Of a DNA stretch of 64,000 nt, positions 34,914-42,478 are shown in pieces. Every line of letters begins with the position of its first letter. Position 1 is the stretch's first letter. The notes beneath the pieces were generated by a model. The model searched no databases and had not been told where the DNA came from. It saw nothing but the letters and a program-made list of their open reading frames with translations. Both the position numbers and the translations under genes were made by a program. The stretch spans positions 124,001 through 188,000 of the forward strand of contig CAWCDM010000003.1 in assembly GCA_963794185.1 (NCBI GenBank), read 5' to 3'. The stretch is from JAMXLO01 sp963794185. GTDB taxonomy: Bacteria > Pseudomonadota > Alphaproteobacteria > Acetobacterales > Acetobacteraceae.

Positions 34914-36329
34914 TGAGCTCGACTTTCCGCATTTCAGGCTGCGAGGCATAGAGTTCTGGAAGACTCGGTTTAGCAAGCTGGTGGGAATTTCGATGATCTC
35001 CCCGATTGGCCGGGACGTGGAGAAATTCGGCGGGCACCAAAGCACGCGGCGCACGGCGGCGATGGCGTCACTGAATGTCGGTTCCTGCTTGCGGTACCAG
35101 GCGGCGGCATTAGGACGCAGTGCTGTCGTTGTGTCGCGCGCCAGGCCATCGGCCCACACGGTGATCAGTGAGAACAGCCCCAGTAGTGCCGGGGTGGTGC
35201 GAAGGATGGCGAGATCGGACCACTGACGCTGGGTCTCGACCCCGAGATGGGTGTGTACCTCCTGGAAGGTGGTTTCCACCCGCCAGCGCGAGACGAACCA
35301 GCCGAGGATCATTGCGGGCGTCGCATCCAGGTCTGTGCTGAGGAATGCTGCCGGCGCGTGCTCGCCGGTTGGATCGCGCACCAGCACCCAGCGGATCGGC
35401 ACCGGCGGGGCGCCGGCATGGTACCAGACCGCGGTGCCGGTGGCGGTGAGCAGTTTACGCTGCTGGGCGTTGTACCATTGCGAGACGACCACGGTCGTCC
35501 AAACGGTCTTCCTGCTGGCCAGCACGGCACGCAGTGTCGGCAGGCGACGCCCCTTCAGCGGGGGACGTCCGCGCTGACCCTTCCGGCGCCGCGGCGCCGG
35601 CTTGAACAAGGCGGCATCCAGCCTGAGCCGGGTGATCACACAGACGTGGCAGCGCACCGAGGCCAACAGTTCGAGCGCTGCGAAGCCGCTGTCGGCGACA
35701 AAGATGAGCAGACGGTTGGGCAGCCAGCGTTTGGTTTGCAGGATCGCCTGCCGCGCCCAGTCGGTCAGCGTCTTGTGCCGCTTGCGGTGCTTCTCGCTCC
35801 ACCGCGCCGATGGGGCGAGAACGGTCAGGAACGGCAGCGCCCAGTGCCGGCCGGACCAACTTATCGGCACCACCACCATCAGTGAAAGCCAGCGCAGCCC
35901 ACTGGTTTTGACGAAGTGCCCCTTTGAGGACCGCACCGGGTCACGATAAATACCGCGCGCCTTGATGCGCGCGCCCCAACGCCGCTCGATCGTGTCGTCG
36001 ATGCCGACGACGACCGGACCGCTGGGCAGCAGGCGATCCAGCAGGTGCAGCAGCAGCCGTCGCGCCACGGCACGTGCGTCCCAGCGGGCTCGGCCCAGCA
36101 CCTCATGGTAGCGGCGGAACTGCGGCTCCTCGCCCAGCCCCATGACCCGCAGCGCCTGGGTGACGGTGCGCTTGCCGGGAGCCAGCACTGCGCCGGCCAC
36201 CAGGACCAGAACACGGTTCCACACCGGCGCGGTGAAGCAGCAACGGAACACCGACAGCCAGGCGGCCAGCGCCGGTGGGATCAGATGCGGATCGGACGCC
36301 GCAGCGGCGCGCAGACGATTCGGTGCCAT
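34905..36329 (-). CDS. DDE transposase of the inserted IS (IS701/IS4-like)
   Basis: A transposase of about 474 residues from ATG 36329 (an in-frame start at 36365 is also open). Catalytic triad candidates: VVVGIDDTIERRWG (first Asp), LLIFVADSGFAALEL (second Asp) and WRVETTFQEVHTHLGVETQR (Glu). The N-terminal part (VWNRVLVLVAGAVLAPGKRT, RRYHEVLGRARW) matches DDE_5-like IS701-type enzymes as I know them. The frame has no stop before the left inverted repeat: the last residues are coded by the repeat and the stop codon (34905-34907) lies in the target IS5 gene, so the C-terminus depends on the insertion site. It appears intact. Confidence 0.85.
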   Translation of the reverse strand: MAPNRLRAAAASDPHLIPPALAAWLSVFRCCFTAPVWNRVLVLVAGAVLAPGKRTVTQALRVMGLGEEPQFRRYHEVLGRARWDARAVARRLLLHLLDRLLPSGPVVVGIDDTIERRWGARIKARGIYRDPVRSSKGHFVKTSGLRWLSLMVVVPISWSGRHWALPFLTVLAPSARWSEKHRKRHKTLTDWARQAILQTKRWLPNRLLIFVADSGFAALELLASVRCHVCVITRLRLDAALFKPAPRRRKGQRGRPPLKGRRLPTLRAVLASRKTVWTTVVVSQWYNAQQRKLLTATGTAVWYHAGAPPVPIRWVLVRDPTGEHAPAAFLSTDLDATPAMILGWFVSRWRVETTFQEVHTHLGVETQRQWSDLAILRTTPALLGLFSLITVWADGLARDTTTALRPNAAAWYRKQEPTFSDAIAAVRRVLWCPPNFSTSRPIGEIIEIPTSLLNRVFQNSMPRSLKCGKSSSMG

Positions 36330-36732
36330 CCCAGTCGTAGAATTCGAGTCGTGCCGACGCCGCAAGCGTCTGTCGGCGACGTCCGCCGGCCCAGTGTTCT
36401 ATCGTCAACGCCATGGCCGACGATCCGATCATCCAGCGCATCGAGAGCTTCCGCTGCCGTCGCGGGCAACTGTTCGCCGAACGCCGCAACCGTGGCTACA
36501 CGCTTTATCGTGCCAGTTCCGGCGCGCTCGTCGCGCGCCTCAGGCCGACCGGCCAGGACGATCGGGTCGAAGTGCTCTATTGGTCGCTGTGGAAGGAACG
36601 ATGGACCAGGGCTGGCCCATTCGGGCGCACCGTACTGCCGCTCGACCAAGCCCTCAAGTTCATCGCCTCAGAGGACATCTTCTGGGCTATCCAATAGCGG
36701 TGCCCCATCACCGAAAATGCGGAAAGTCGAGC
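34917..36732 (-). mobile_element. Nested insertion sequence with 18-bp inverted repeats and a passenger gene
   Basis: Both ends carry GCTCGACTTTCCGCATTT, read inward, with no mismatch (34917-34934 and 36732-36715). Flanks are TGA at 34914-34916 and TGA at 36733-36735, a 3-bp target duplication. Excising the element and one TGA rejoins the IS5 transposase in frame (REVL to NGVMYI). The element is 1816 bp and holds a transposase and a divergent 94-residue gene. The exact IS family is uncertain, because IS701 members usually duplicate four bases. Confidence 0.85.
36413..36697 (+). CDS. Small passenger protein inside the nested IS
   Basis: A 94-residue protein, ATG 36413 to TAG 36697, divergent from the transposase and wholly inside the IS inverted repeats. 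It reads as a compact basic protein (IQRIESFRCRRGQLFAERRN, then GYTLYRASSGALVARLRPTG), with a central Trp-rich strand (VLYWSLWKERWTRAGPFG) and a C-terminal ALKFIASEDIFWAI. No catalytic motif is recognised. Its codon pattern and clean boundaries suggest a real gene. It could be a cargo gene, a transposition regulator, or a chromosomal gene captured by the element. Confidence 0.6.
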   Translation: MADDPIIQRIESFRCRRGQLFAERRNRGYTLYRASSGALVARLRPTGQDDRVEVLYWSLWKERWTRAGPFGRTVLPLDQALKFIASEDIFWAIQ

Positions 36733-36886
36733 TGAGCACCTCGCGAATATCGACCGTGCGCTTGTTGCCACCCGGTTTGGCGGGCGGTATCAGCGGCGCG
36801 ACCTCGGCCCATTCTTCATCGGTCAGGTCATGGCTGTAGCGCAGGCCGCTGCGGTCATGGCGACGGCGGGTCTCTTCGGTCCACAT
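36733..36886 (-). pseudogene. IS5-type transposase, 5' part
   Basis: The first 50 residues of the split IS5 transposase: MWTEETRRRHDRSGLRYSHD, then LTDEEWAEVAPLIPPAKPGG, then NKRTVDIREVL, which is the DUF4096-type N-terminal domain. The frame runs into the inverted repeat of the nested IS at 36732 and loses homology. The rest of the gene continues at 34913. The start ATG 36886 is followed downstream by the inserted element, so only a short truncated peptide can be made. Confidence 0.85.
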
Positions 36887-37017
36887 CCGGCACCTCGCGA
36901 TTCGGTGCCATGTATAAAGTCACAGTCGATTCGAGCCGGGCAAGCCCCTCCGCTAACCAACTCTAAAGACTCAATTTGTTCTCGGACGGACACTAAAAAA
37001 TGAAGGCCATCATTTCA

Positions 37018-37040
37018 GCCGCAAGATCATGCGGCTTTTT
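37018..37040 (+). terminator. Intrinsic terminator-like hairpin beside the IS
   Basis: Stem GCCGCA (37018-37023) and TGCGGC (37030-37035), a six-base loop, then five T residues. It lies 26 bases past the right IS5 border and points along the plus strand. The gene it once ended is not visible, since the IS and the ppdK fragment flank it. Confidence 0.5.
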
Positions 37041-37080
37041 GAGAGCACATTCGACAGCACCCACCCGATGAGGCGGGCAG

Positions 37081-37412
37081 TTGTATTCTGACGGCGCAGG
37101 TGAGGGTTACCTGCCGAGCGGTGACGCGGGCAAGTTCCTGCCGCTGTACGTGGAGCAGGGCATTCTGCCGAAGGACCCGTCCATCTCGATCGACGTGGAG
37201 GGGGTGGGCGAGATGGTGCGCATCGCCACCGAGCGCGGGCGGGCGACGAAGCCCAAGCTGAAGCTCGGCATCTGCGGCGAGCACAACGGCGATCCGACCT
37301 CGATCGCGTTCTGCGAGAAGGTCGGGCTGAACTATGTCTCGTGCAGCCCGTTCCGCGTGCCGGTGGCGCGGCGCAGGCGGCGCTGGGGGTGGAGGGCGAC
37401 CGGACGGCGTGA
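37081..37412 (+). pseudogene. ppdK: Pyruvate phosphate dikinase, C-terminal remnant
   Basis: The fragment starts abruptly and then reads GDAGKFLPLYVEQGILPKDP, then GVGEMVRIATERGRATKPKL, KLGICGEHNGDPTSIAFCEK and VGLNYVSCSPFRVPVAR, all from the C-terminal PEP-utilising barrel of PPDK (the catalytic Cys region GEHxGDPxSIxFC is included). Near 37370 the frame changes so that the natural end AQAALGVEGDRTA is read to TGA 37410-37412. More than 700 N-terminal residues are missing. The fragment lies 88 bases from the IS5 border, so an IS-linked deletion is a likely cause. It cannot be functional. Confidence 0.85.
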
Positions 37413-37428
37413 CGGCTGATTCGTCTGG

Positions 37429-37461
37429 TGCATCAGGATATTCCAAAGATATCCTGATGCA
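37429..37461. promoter_or_regulatory. Perfect 13-bp palindromic operator before mazEF
   Basis: TGCATCAGGATAT (37429-37441), seven-base spacer, ATATCCTGATGCA (37449-37461), without mismatch. It lies 16 bases before the mazE start codon, with the GAGGGG ribosome-binding site directly after. Position and symmetry fit the binding site of the MazE antitoxin dimer, giving the autoregulation known for type II toxin-antitoxin operons. Confidence 0.75.
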
Positions 37462-37477
37462 ACCGAGGGGATCAGCA

Positions 37478-37738
37478 ATGACGCTTATCAGGGTCGGCCG
37501 CTGGGGTAAGAACCTCGCGGTCCGCGTCCCGGCCGACATAGCAAATGCGGCGGGGCTTCGCGAGGGAGAGCGTGTCGAGATTGGCACCCACGAGGGTGCA
37601 ATCATCATTCGTCGCTCGGCCCCGCACTTCACGCTGGACGAATTGTTCCGCGGCCACAGCCCTGCCGAGTGGCGGGCAGAATACGCGGGCGCCTGCGACT
37701 GGGGTCCGGACCTCGGCCGCGAGGCCGTCGAAGAGTGA
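37478..37738 (+). CDS. mazE: MazE-type antitoxin (AbrB/SpoVT fold)
   Basis: An 86-residue antitoxin. The N-terminal swapped-hairpin DNA-binding domain reads LIRVGRWGKNLAVRVPADIA, then LREGERVEIGTHEGAIIIRR (residues 3-48), as in MazE/AbrB proteins. The acidic C-terminal tail (EWRAEYAGACDWGPDLGREA) is the flexible part that should wrap the toxin. ATG 37478 has GAGGGG seven bases upstream. The stop overlaps the toxin GTG (GTGA), so translation is coupled. A perfect palindrome just upstream is the likely operator. Confidence 0.9.
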   Translation: MTLIRVGRWGKNLAVRVPADIANAAGLREGERVEIGTHEGAIIIRRSAPHFTLDELFRGHSPAEWRAEYAGACDWGPDLGREAVEE

Positions 37739-38082
37739 CCGACGCCGGCTATGTCCCCGACAGCGGCGACCTGATCTGGACCGTTTTCGATACGACCAAG
37801 GGTCGCGAACAAAGCGGCCTGCGCCCGGCGCTGGTGGTGTCTCCGGCGGCTTTCACCGAGAATACCGGGCTGGCCGTCGTCTGCCCGATCACGTCGCGCG
37901 TTCGGCCGTTCCCGACCAGCGTGGTGCTGCCGGCGGGTCTGCCGATCGCCGGCGAGATACTGACGAGCCACATCCGCAGCATCGACACGCAGGCCCGCCC
38001 CGTGCGCTATGCCGGTGCCGCCGTGACCGCCGATATCGCGCAGCTCGTACGCGCCAAGCTGAACACATTCATCACGATCTGA
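37735..38082 (+). CDS. mazF: MazF/PemK-type mRNA interferase toxin
   Basis: A 115-residue toxin starting at GTG 37735, overlapping the antitoxin stop by four bases. Family signatures: YVPDSGDLIWTVFDTTKGRE (usual GDIVWVDFDPxxGxEQxGxRP start) continuing QSGLRPALVVSP (catalytic Arg), then VVCPITSRVRPFPTSVVLPA (conserved Thr/Ser), and SHIRSIDTQARPVRYAG. MazF enzymes cut mRNA at short specific sequences and slow growth; MazE blocks this. The operon looks complete and potentially active. Confidence 0.93.
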   Translation: MTDAGYVPDSGDLIWTVFDTTKGREQSGLRPALVVSPAAFTENTGLAVVCPITSRVRPFPTSVVLPAGLPIAGEILTSHIRSIDTQARPVRYAGAAVTADIAQLVRAKLNTFITI

Positions 38083-38161
38083 CGGCGGCCCGGGGCGCCC
38101 CGCCGTTGACCACGCCGCCCCGCCACCGCATCCTGCCATCGCCTCCCGGAGACGCCGCACG

Positions 38162-39370
38162 ATGGCCCTGAGCCGCACCACCCGGGTCAATCTGCTGATT
38201 GGCAACGGCCACTTCCTGTCACACTTCTATGTGCTGTGCCTGCCGCCGATGTTCCTCGCCTGGCAGTCCGCCTTCAATGTCAGCTTCGCCGAGCTCGGCA
38301 TGACCATCGCGCTGATGTCCGGCACCACCGCCGTCCTGCAGACGCCGGTCGGCTTCCTGGTGGACCGCCACGGCGCACGGCCGTACCTGGTCGGCGGCAC
38401 GCTGCTGATGTCGCTGACGATCGCCGCCATGGGATTGGCCGCCAATTTCTGGCAGATCCTCGCGCTGGCGACGCTGTCCGGCGTCGGCAACTCGGTGATC
38501 CACCCGTCCGACTACGCGATCCTGTCGGGCTCGGTCGACACGGACCGGATGGGGCGCTCCTTCGCGCTCCATACCTTCAGCGGTAATCTGGGCTTTTCCG
38601 CCGCGCCGCCGGTCATGGCGCTGCTCATGGTGGCGCTCGGCTGGCGCAGCAGCCTGATCCTGGTCGGCCTGCTCGGCGTTCCGGTGGTGGTTTCCATCCT
38701 GTTGCAGAGCGGCATCCTGAAGGATCAGGTGCGTCACGAACCAAGACACGCCGGGCCTAGGCTCTCCGGCCGCGAGTTGCTGCTGAGCCGCACCATGCTG
38801 CTGTTCTTCGCCTTCTTCCTGCTGGGCTCGATGGCCGGCGCCGGCGTGCAGTCCTGGCTGATCACCGTGCTCCACACGGTGAAGGGGATGACATTGGAGG
38901 CCGCATCGACGTCGCTCACCGCCTACATGGCCGGCTCCACAGTCGGCGTGCTGGTCGGCGGCTGGTTCGCCGACACATACAAGCGCCACGTGTTGGCGTT
39001 CGCCGTCGTGCTGACGATCGTCTCGGCCGGGCTGACCCTGGCGGTGGGCTGGCTCGCCCTGCCGGGGCTGGCGGTGATCGCGCTGATGTTCGGCTCCGGC
39101 CTCGCGTTGGGCTCCAGCCGGACGCCGCGCGACGTCATGCTGAAGGACGCGGCACCCCCCGGCCAGATCGGCAAGGTGTTCGGCTTCGTCAGTGCCGGCC
39201 TGCCGCTCGGCTCGGCGCTGACGCCGGTGCCGTTCGGCTTCCTGATCGACCGCGGCCATCCCGAGTTCATTCTTGTCCTCGTCGCCGCGCTGTCGCTCGC
39301 CAGCCTGCTCTGCGTCGGCACCGCGCGCTCGGTCGCGGGCGCGCGGCCGGCAACGGTACCCGCGGAGTAG
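38162..39370 (+). CDS. MFS transporter
   Basis: A 402-residue, 12-helix major facilitator. Start ATG 38162 has GGAG ten bases upstream. The loop 2-3 signature is VGFLVDRHGARPYLVGG (about residues 61-77) and the second-half equivalent is GGWFADTYKRHVLAFAV (about 261-277). The helices YVLCLPPMFLAWQSAFNVSF and GSGLALGSSRTPRDVMLKDA are typical of a fosmidomycin-resistance/NarK-like or oxalate-formate-like branch. It follows mazF by 80 bases and precedes the phosphonate-type transporter. The substrate is not predictable; it could be an exporter of small organic acids or drugs. Confidence 0.87.
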   Translation: MALSRTTRVNLLIGNGHFLSHFYVLCLPPMFLAWQSAFNVSFAELGMTIALMSGTTAVLQTPVGFLVDRHGARPYLVGGTLLMSLTIAAMGLAANFWQILALATLSGVGNSVIHPSDYAILSGSVDTDRMGRSFALHTFSGNLGFSAAPPVMALLMVALGWRSSLILVGLLGVPVVVSILLQSGILKDQVRHEPRHAGPRLSGRELLLSRTMLLFFAFFLLGSMAGAGVQSWLITVLHTVKGMTLEAASTSLTAYMAGSTVGVLVGGWFADTYKRHVLAFAVVLTIVSAGLTLAVGWLALPGLAVIALMFGSGLALGSSRTPRDVMLKDAAPPGQIGKVFGFVSAGLPLGSALTPVPFGFLIDRGHPEFILVLVAALSLASLLCVGTARSVAGARPATVPAE

Positions 39371-39613
39371 CTTGCTCACCACGCCGAGGGTGCGCAGAGG
39401 GGCTGGTTGCAGGCACGAATTCGGTCAGGCCGCGGCGCGGGTGCGGGCCGTCAGCCACGCGTGCGGCGGCCGCAATGCAGCGCATGCGTCCATAAGCCAT
39501 TTCAGGCCATCGCCGTAGCGGAACCCGTTGGACATCGGTTCGAGGCCTGGCCGTTAGCATGCGGGCGGCCATGCGCTAGTCTCGCCGGGGACGCGGTAAA
39601 GGGAAGCCATCCG

Positions 39614-40570
39614 ATGATCACACGACGTGGCGCCGCGGCGGGACTGGGCGCACTCCTGCTCGGCCGGACCGCGCTGGCGCAGGAGATGCCGAAGCCGGGC
39701 AAACGCGACTGGGCCAAGGAAATTCCGGTCATGCGCGTGGGCCTGCTCGGCGGCGAGAACGATGCCGACCGGCTGGCCCGCGTGGACGGCTACAAGAAGC
39801 TGATGGAGACCACGTTCGAGGTGCCGCTGAAGCTGCTGGTCGCCGCCGACTATGCCGGCGTGATCCAGGCCTTCGCCGCCAAACAGCTCGAGACCGCGTA
39901 CATGAGCCCGGCCGCCTATGCCTCCGCCTGGCTGGAGAGCAACGGCGATGTCGTGCCGCTGGTGGTGACGCAGGAGCAGGACGGCAGCACCTCCTACGTG
40001 TCCGTGCTGTACACCCGTGCCGACAGCGGCATCAAATCGCTGGACGACATGAAGGGACATTCGCTCGCCTGGGCGGACCCGAACAGCGCGTCGGGCTATC
40101 TCATCCCGCGTGCCGAATTTCGCGCCCATGGGATCGATCCGGAGGCAGGCCGGTATTTCAGCCGCACCGGATTTGCCGGCGGACACGAGCAGACCGTCGT
40201 GGCGGTGCTCAACAGGCAGTACGACGCCGGCGTGACCTGGACCTCGGGCATCGGCGACGAGGAGGAGGGCTTCACGCGCGGCACGCTGCGCATGATGGTC
40301 GACAAGAAGATGCTCGACATGAAGGACCTGCGCATCATCTGGAAGTCGCGCCCGATCCTGAACGGCCCGTTGACCGTGCGGAAGAGCACGCCGGAGAGCT
40401 ACCAGGCCGACATGCTGGCGTTCCACCTCGCGCTGCCGAAGGCGTATCCGGACATCTACCACACGTTCGACATGGGCAACGGCAAGGGCTGGGTGCCGGT
40501 GAAGCACGCGGATTTCCAGGTGTTCATCGACATGCTGCAGCAGGAGGCGGCCGAGCGCAGGCGTCGCTGA
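39614..40570 (+). CDS. phnD: Phosphonate-type ABC transporter substrate-binding protein PhnD
   Basis: A 318-residue PhnD-family periplasmic protein. ATG 39614 follows AAGGGAAG. A Tat-like leader (ITRRGAAAGLGALLLGRTALA) ends near residue 22. The core motifs are VMRVGLLGGENDADRLARVD, FEVPLKLLVAADYAGVIQAF (ligand pocket), ETAYMSPAAYASAW and SLAWADPNSASGYLIPRAEF, the last being the hallmark of phosphate/phosphonate binders. Two PhnE-type permeases follow. The ATPase PhnC is absent from this window, so the system must borrow an ATPase or have one elsewhere. Substrates in the family include phosphonates, phosphite and phosphate esters. Confidence 0.9.
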   Translation: MITRRGAAAGLGALLLGRTALAQEMPKPGKRDWAKEIPVMRVGLLGGENDADRLARVDGYKKLMETTFEVPLKLLVAADYAGVIQAFAAKQLETAYMSPAAYASAWLESNGDVVPLVVTQEQDGSTSYVSVLYTRADSGIKSLDDMKGHSLAWADPNSASGYLIPRAEFRAHGIDPEAGRYFSRTGFAGGHEQTVVAVLNRQYDAGVTWTSGIGDEEEGFTRGTLRMMVDKKMLDMKDLRIIWKSRPILNGPLTVRKSTPESYQADMLAFHLALPKAYPDIYHTFDMGNGKGWVPVKHADFQVFIDMLQQEAAERRRR

Positions 40571-40575
40571 CCGCC

Positions 40576-41449
40576 ATGTCGGGCGTCGATCGCACTGGAG
40601 GCTGCGTTTCAGGCGCGTCGGCGTGGTCGGCTTGTTGCCGTGTCTTGGCGGCGGCGCGATGCTATGTGCGGCGCTGGTTCTCTCGGCGTGGGTATCTGAG
40701 GTTTCTCCCGCGTCGCTGGTCGCCGGCGCGCCGCGGATCGGCGAGTACCTTGTCAAGCTGGTGCCCGATCTGCGTGCTGCCCGTGCTGTTCGCCGGCACC
40801 GGTGTCCAGGGTTCGCTGGCCTACTGGATGTACCGGCTGGATCTCTGGCTGTGGCTGCTGTTCGAGACCAGCCAGATGGCGGCGCTGGCGACATTGGGCG
40901 GAGCCGCGGCAGCGATGCTGCTGTGCTTCCCGGCGGCCGCCAACCTCGCACCGAACCGCGACGGTGCATTTCATCTTCCGCCGCGTGCTCGAGCTGTTTC
41001 GCAGTGTGCCGGACATCGTCTACGCGCTGATCCTGGTCTGGACTTTCGGTGTCGGCCCACTGGCGGGGATTCTGGCGATCGCGCTGCACACGGTGGGGGC
41101 GCTGGGAAAGCTGTTCGCCGAGGTGGTGGAGAATGCCGACATGCGCCCGTGGGAGGCGGTGCGTGCCGCCGGCGGTATTTGGGCGCATGCGGTTCGCTTT
41201 GCCATCCTGCCGCAGGTGCTGCCGAATTTTCTGTCCTACGTGCTGCTGCGCTTCGAGATCAATGTGCGGGGCGCCACGGTGATCGGCTTTGTCGGCGCCG
41301 GCGGCATCGGCCAGGAGCTCTATTCGGTTATCAGCTTCAACTACTACCAGGAGATCGGCGCCGTCATCGTGCTGATCATCCTGGCGGTGAGCCTGATCGA
41401 TCTGACCTCGGAGAGGTTGCGGACGATTGCCATCGGCCGGGCGGCCTAG
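40576..41449 (+). pseudogene. phnE: PhnE-type permease (first), multiply frameshifted
   Basis: A PhnE permease recoverable only by changing frame four times, each time by skipping one base: MSGVDR | LEAAFQARRRGRL | GLLPCLGGGAMLCAALVLSA to KLVPDL | VLPVLFAGTGVQGSLAYWMY to AAANLAPN | TVHFIFRRVLELFRSVPDIV onward to TAG 41447-41449. The approximate break positions are 40594, 40640, 40775 and 40963. The permease loop ENADMRPWEAVRAAGGIWAH and the GFVGAGGIGQELYSVI end are well conserved. All four lesions are single-base gains, so I suspect sequence error. ATG 40576 begins five bases after the phnD stop. Confidence 0.8.
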
Positions 41450-41473
41450 CGAATGGTCAAGGCAGCAGAACGA

Positions 41474-41610
41474 GTACACCTCGCTCGCTTGCGGGAGAGG
41501 TCGGCGCGAAGCGCCGGGAGAGGGTGCCAGACCGGCAACGTGCTGCTGGCGACACCCTCTCCCGCGTCGCTAGTGCGACACGACCTCTCCCGCAAGCGGG
41601 CGAGGTGTAC
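41474..41610. repeat. CTCTCCCGC palindromic repeat, variant copy
   Basis: Left arm GTACACCTCGCTCGCTTGCG, then GGAGAGGTCGGCGCGAAGCG and CCGGGAGAGGGTGCC; right arm GACACCCTCTCCCGCG, then CGACCTCTCCCGCAAGCGGG and CGAGGTGTAC. It is an imperfect palindrome related to the three CTCCCC/TTGCGGG copies but with its own arms. Its right end is nine bases from the ATG of the second phnE, so it overlaps the place where a ribosome-binding site is expected. Confidence 0.8.
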
Positions 41611-41619
41611 ACTCGCTGC

Positions 41620-42450
41620 ATGATCGCACCGGCAGATATTGCACGTGTCCGCGCGCGTTTCCCGCGCGCCTTCGGCCCGTCGTCGCTGACGCGCGTGCTG
41701 CGATGGTTTGGCACTATGCTGTTCGTCGCCTGGCTCGTCACGCTGTTCGTCTGGTTCGACATCACGCCGGCGCGGCTGTCGCGCGGAATCTCCGGTCTGT
41801 TCGTGATCCTGCGCCAGATGATCCCGCCGAGCCCCGGACTGCAGTGGCCGGACATCCTGCAGGGCCTCGCCGAGAGCGTGGCGATGGCATTCCTCGGCAC
41901 CTTCGTCGCCGCGGTGATCGCCGTGCCGCTCGGCTTCCTCGGCGCGCGCAACGTGCTGGTGAACGCGCTGGCGCATTTCTCGATCCGCCGTGTGTTCGAC
42001 GGCTTTCGCGGCGTGGACCAGCTCATCTGGGCGCTGGCCTTCGTGCGCGCCGTGGGGCTGGGCCCACTCGCCGGCGTATTGGCGATCACCGCGGCGGAAA
42101 TCTGCGTGCTGGCCAAGCTGTTCGCCGAGGCGATCGAGAATGCCGATCCGCGCCAGAAGGAGGCGGTGGAGGCGGCCGGTGGGTCGCGCTTGCTGGCGAT
42201 CCGCTACGGCCTGATCCCGCAGGTGCTGCCGGTGCTGCTGGCGCAGACGCTCTACAGCTTCGAGAGCAACACCCGCAGCGCGGCGATCCTGGGTGTGGTC
42301 GGTGCGGGCGGTATCGGGCTGCAGATTGCCGAACGGATCAAGGTGCGCTACTGGGACGAGGTATCGTTCATCATCATTTTGATTCTTGTTACCGTGGCGG
42401 TGATCGATCAGCTTTCGGCGCGCGTCAGGCGACGGCTGATAGGTTCGTAA
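41620..42450 (+). CDS. phnE: PhnE-type permease (second)
   Basis: A 276-residue inner-membrane permease of the phosphonate class. Helices include FGTMLFVAWLVTLFVWFDI, SVAMAFLGTFVAAVIAVPLG and FRGVDQLIWALAFVRAVGLG. The cytoplasmic ATPase-contact loop is ENADPRQKEAVEAAGGSRLL and the C-terminal part is LGVVGAGGIGLQIAERIKVR, as in other PhnE proteins. The ATG at 41620 lies nine bases after a palindromic repeat and has no ribosome-binding site other than repeat sequence (GGGCGAGG). It should form a heterodimer with the first phnE. Confidence 0.9.
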   Translation: MIAPADIARVRARFPRAFGPSSLTRVLRWFGTMLFVAWLVTLFVWFDITPARLSRGISGLFVILRQMIPPSPGLQWPDILQGLAESVAMAFLGTFVAAVIAVPLGFLGARNVLVNALAHFSIRRVFDGFRGVDQLIWALAFVRAVGLGPLAGVLAITAAEICVLAKLFAEAIENADPRQKEAVEAAGGSRLLAIRYGLIPQVLPVLLAQTLYSFESNTRSAAILGVVGAGGIGLQIAERIKVRYWDEVSFIIILILVTVAVIDQLSARVRRRLIGS

Positions 42451-42478
42451 GCGCGCACCATCATCGTGATGCCTGAGG

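Larger units (their letters stand above)
34212..36992 (-). mobile_element. IS5-family element, split by a second IS
   Basis: Flanked by direct CTAA repeats (34208-34211 and 36993-36996), which fits the YTAR-type target of IS5 relatives. The ends share an imperfect inverted repeat around GTCCG. The two halves of one transposase lie at its ends, and a 1816-bp IS plus a 3-bp target duplication separates them. Removing those 1819 bases leaves an element of about 962 bp, a normal size for this family. Confidence 0.75.

Noticed and set aside
39371..39613. tRNA-like arm (GGTTCGAGGCC near 39538)
   Set aside because: No acceptor, D or anticodon stem could be built around it.
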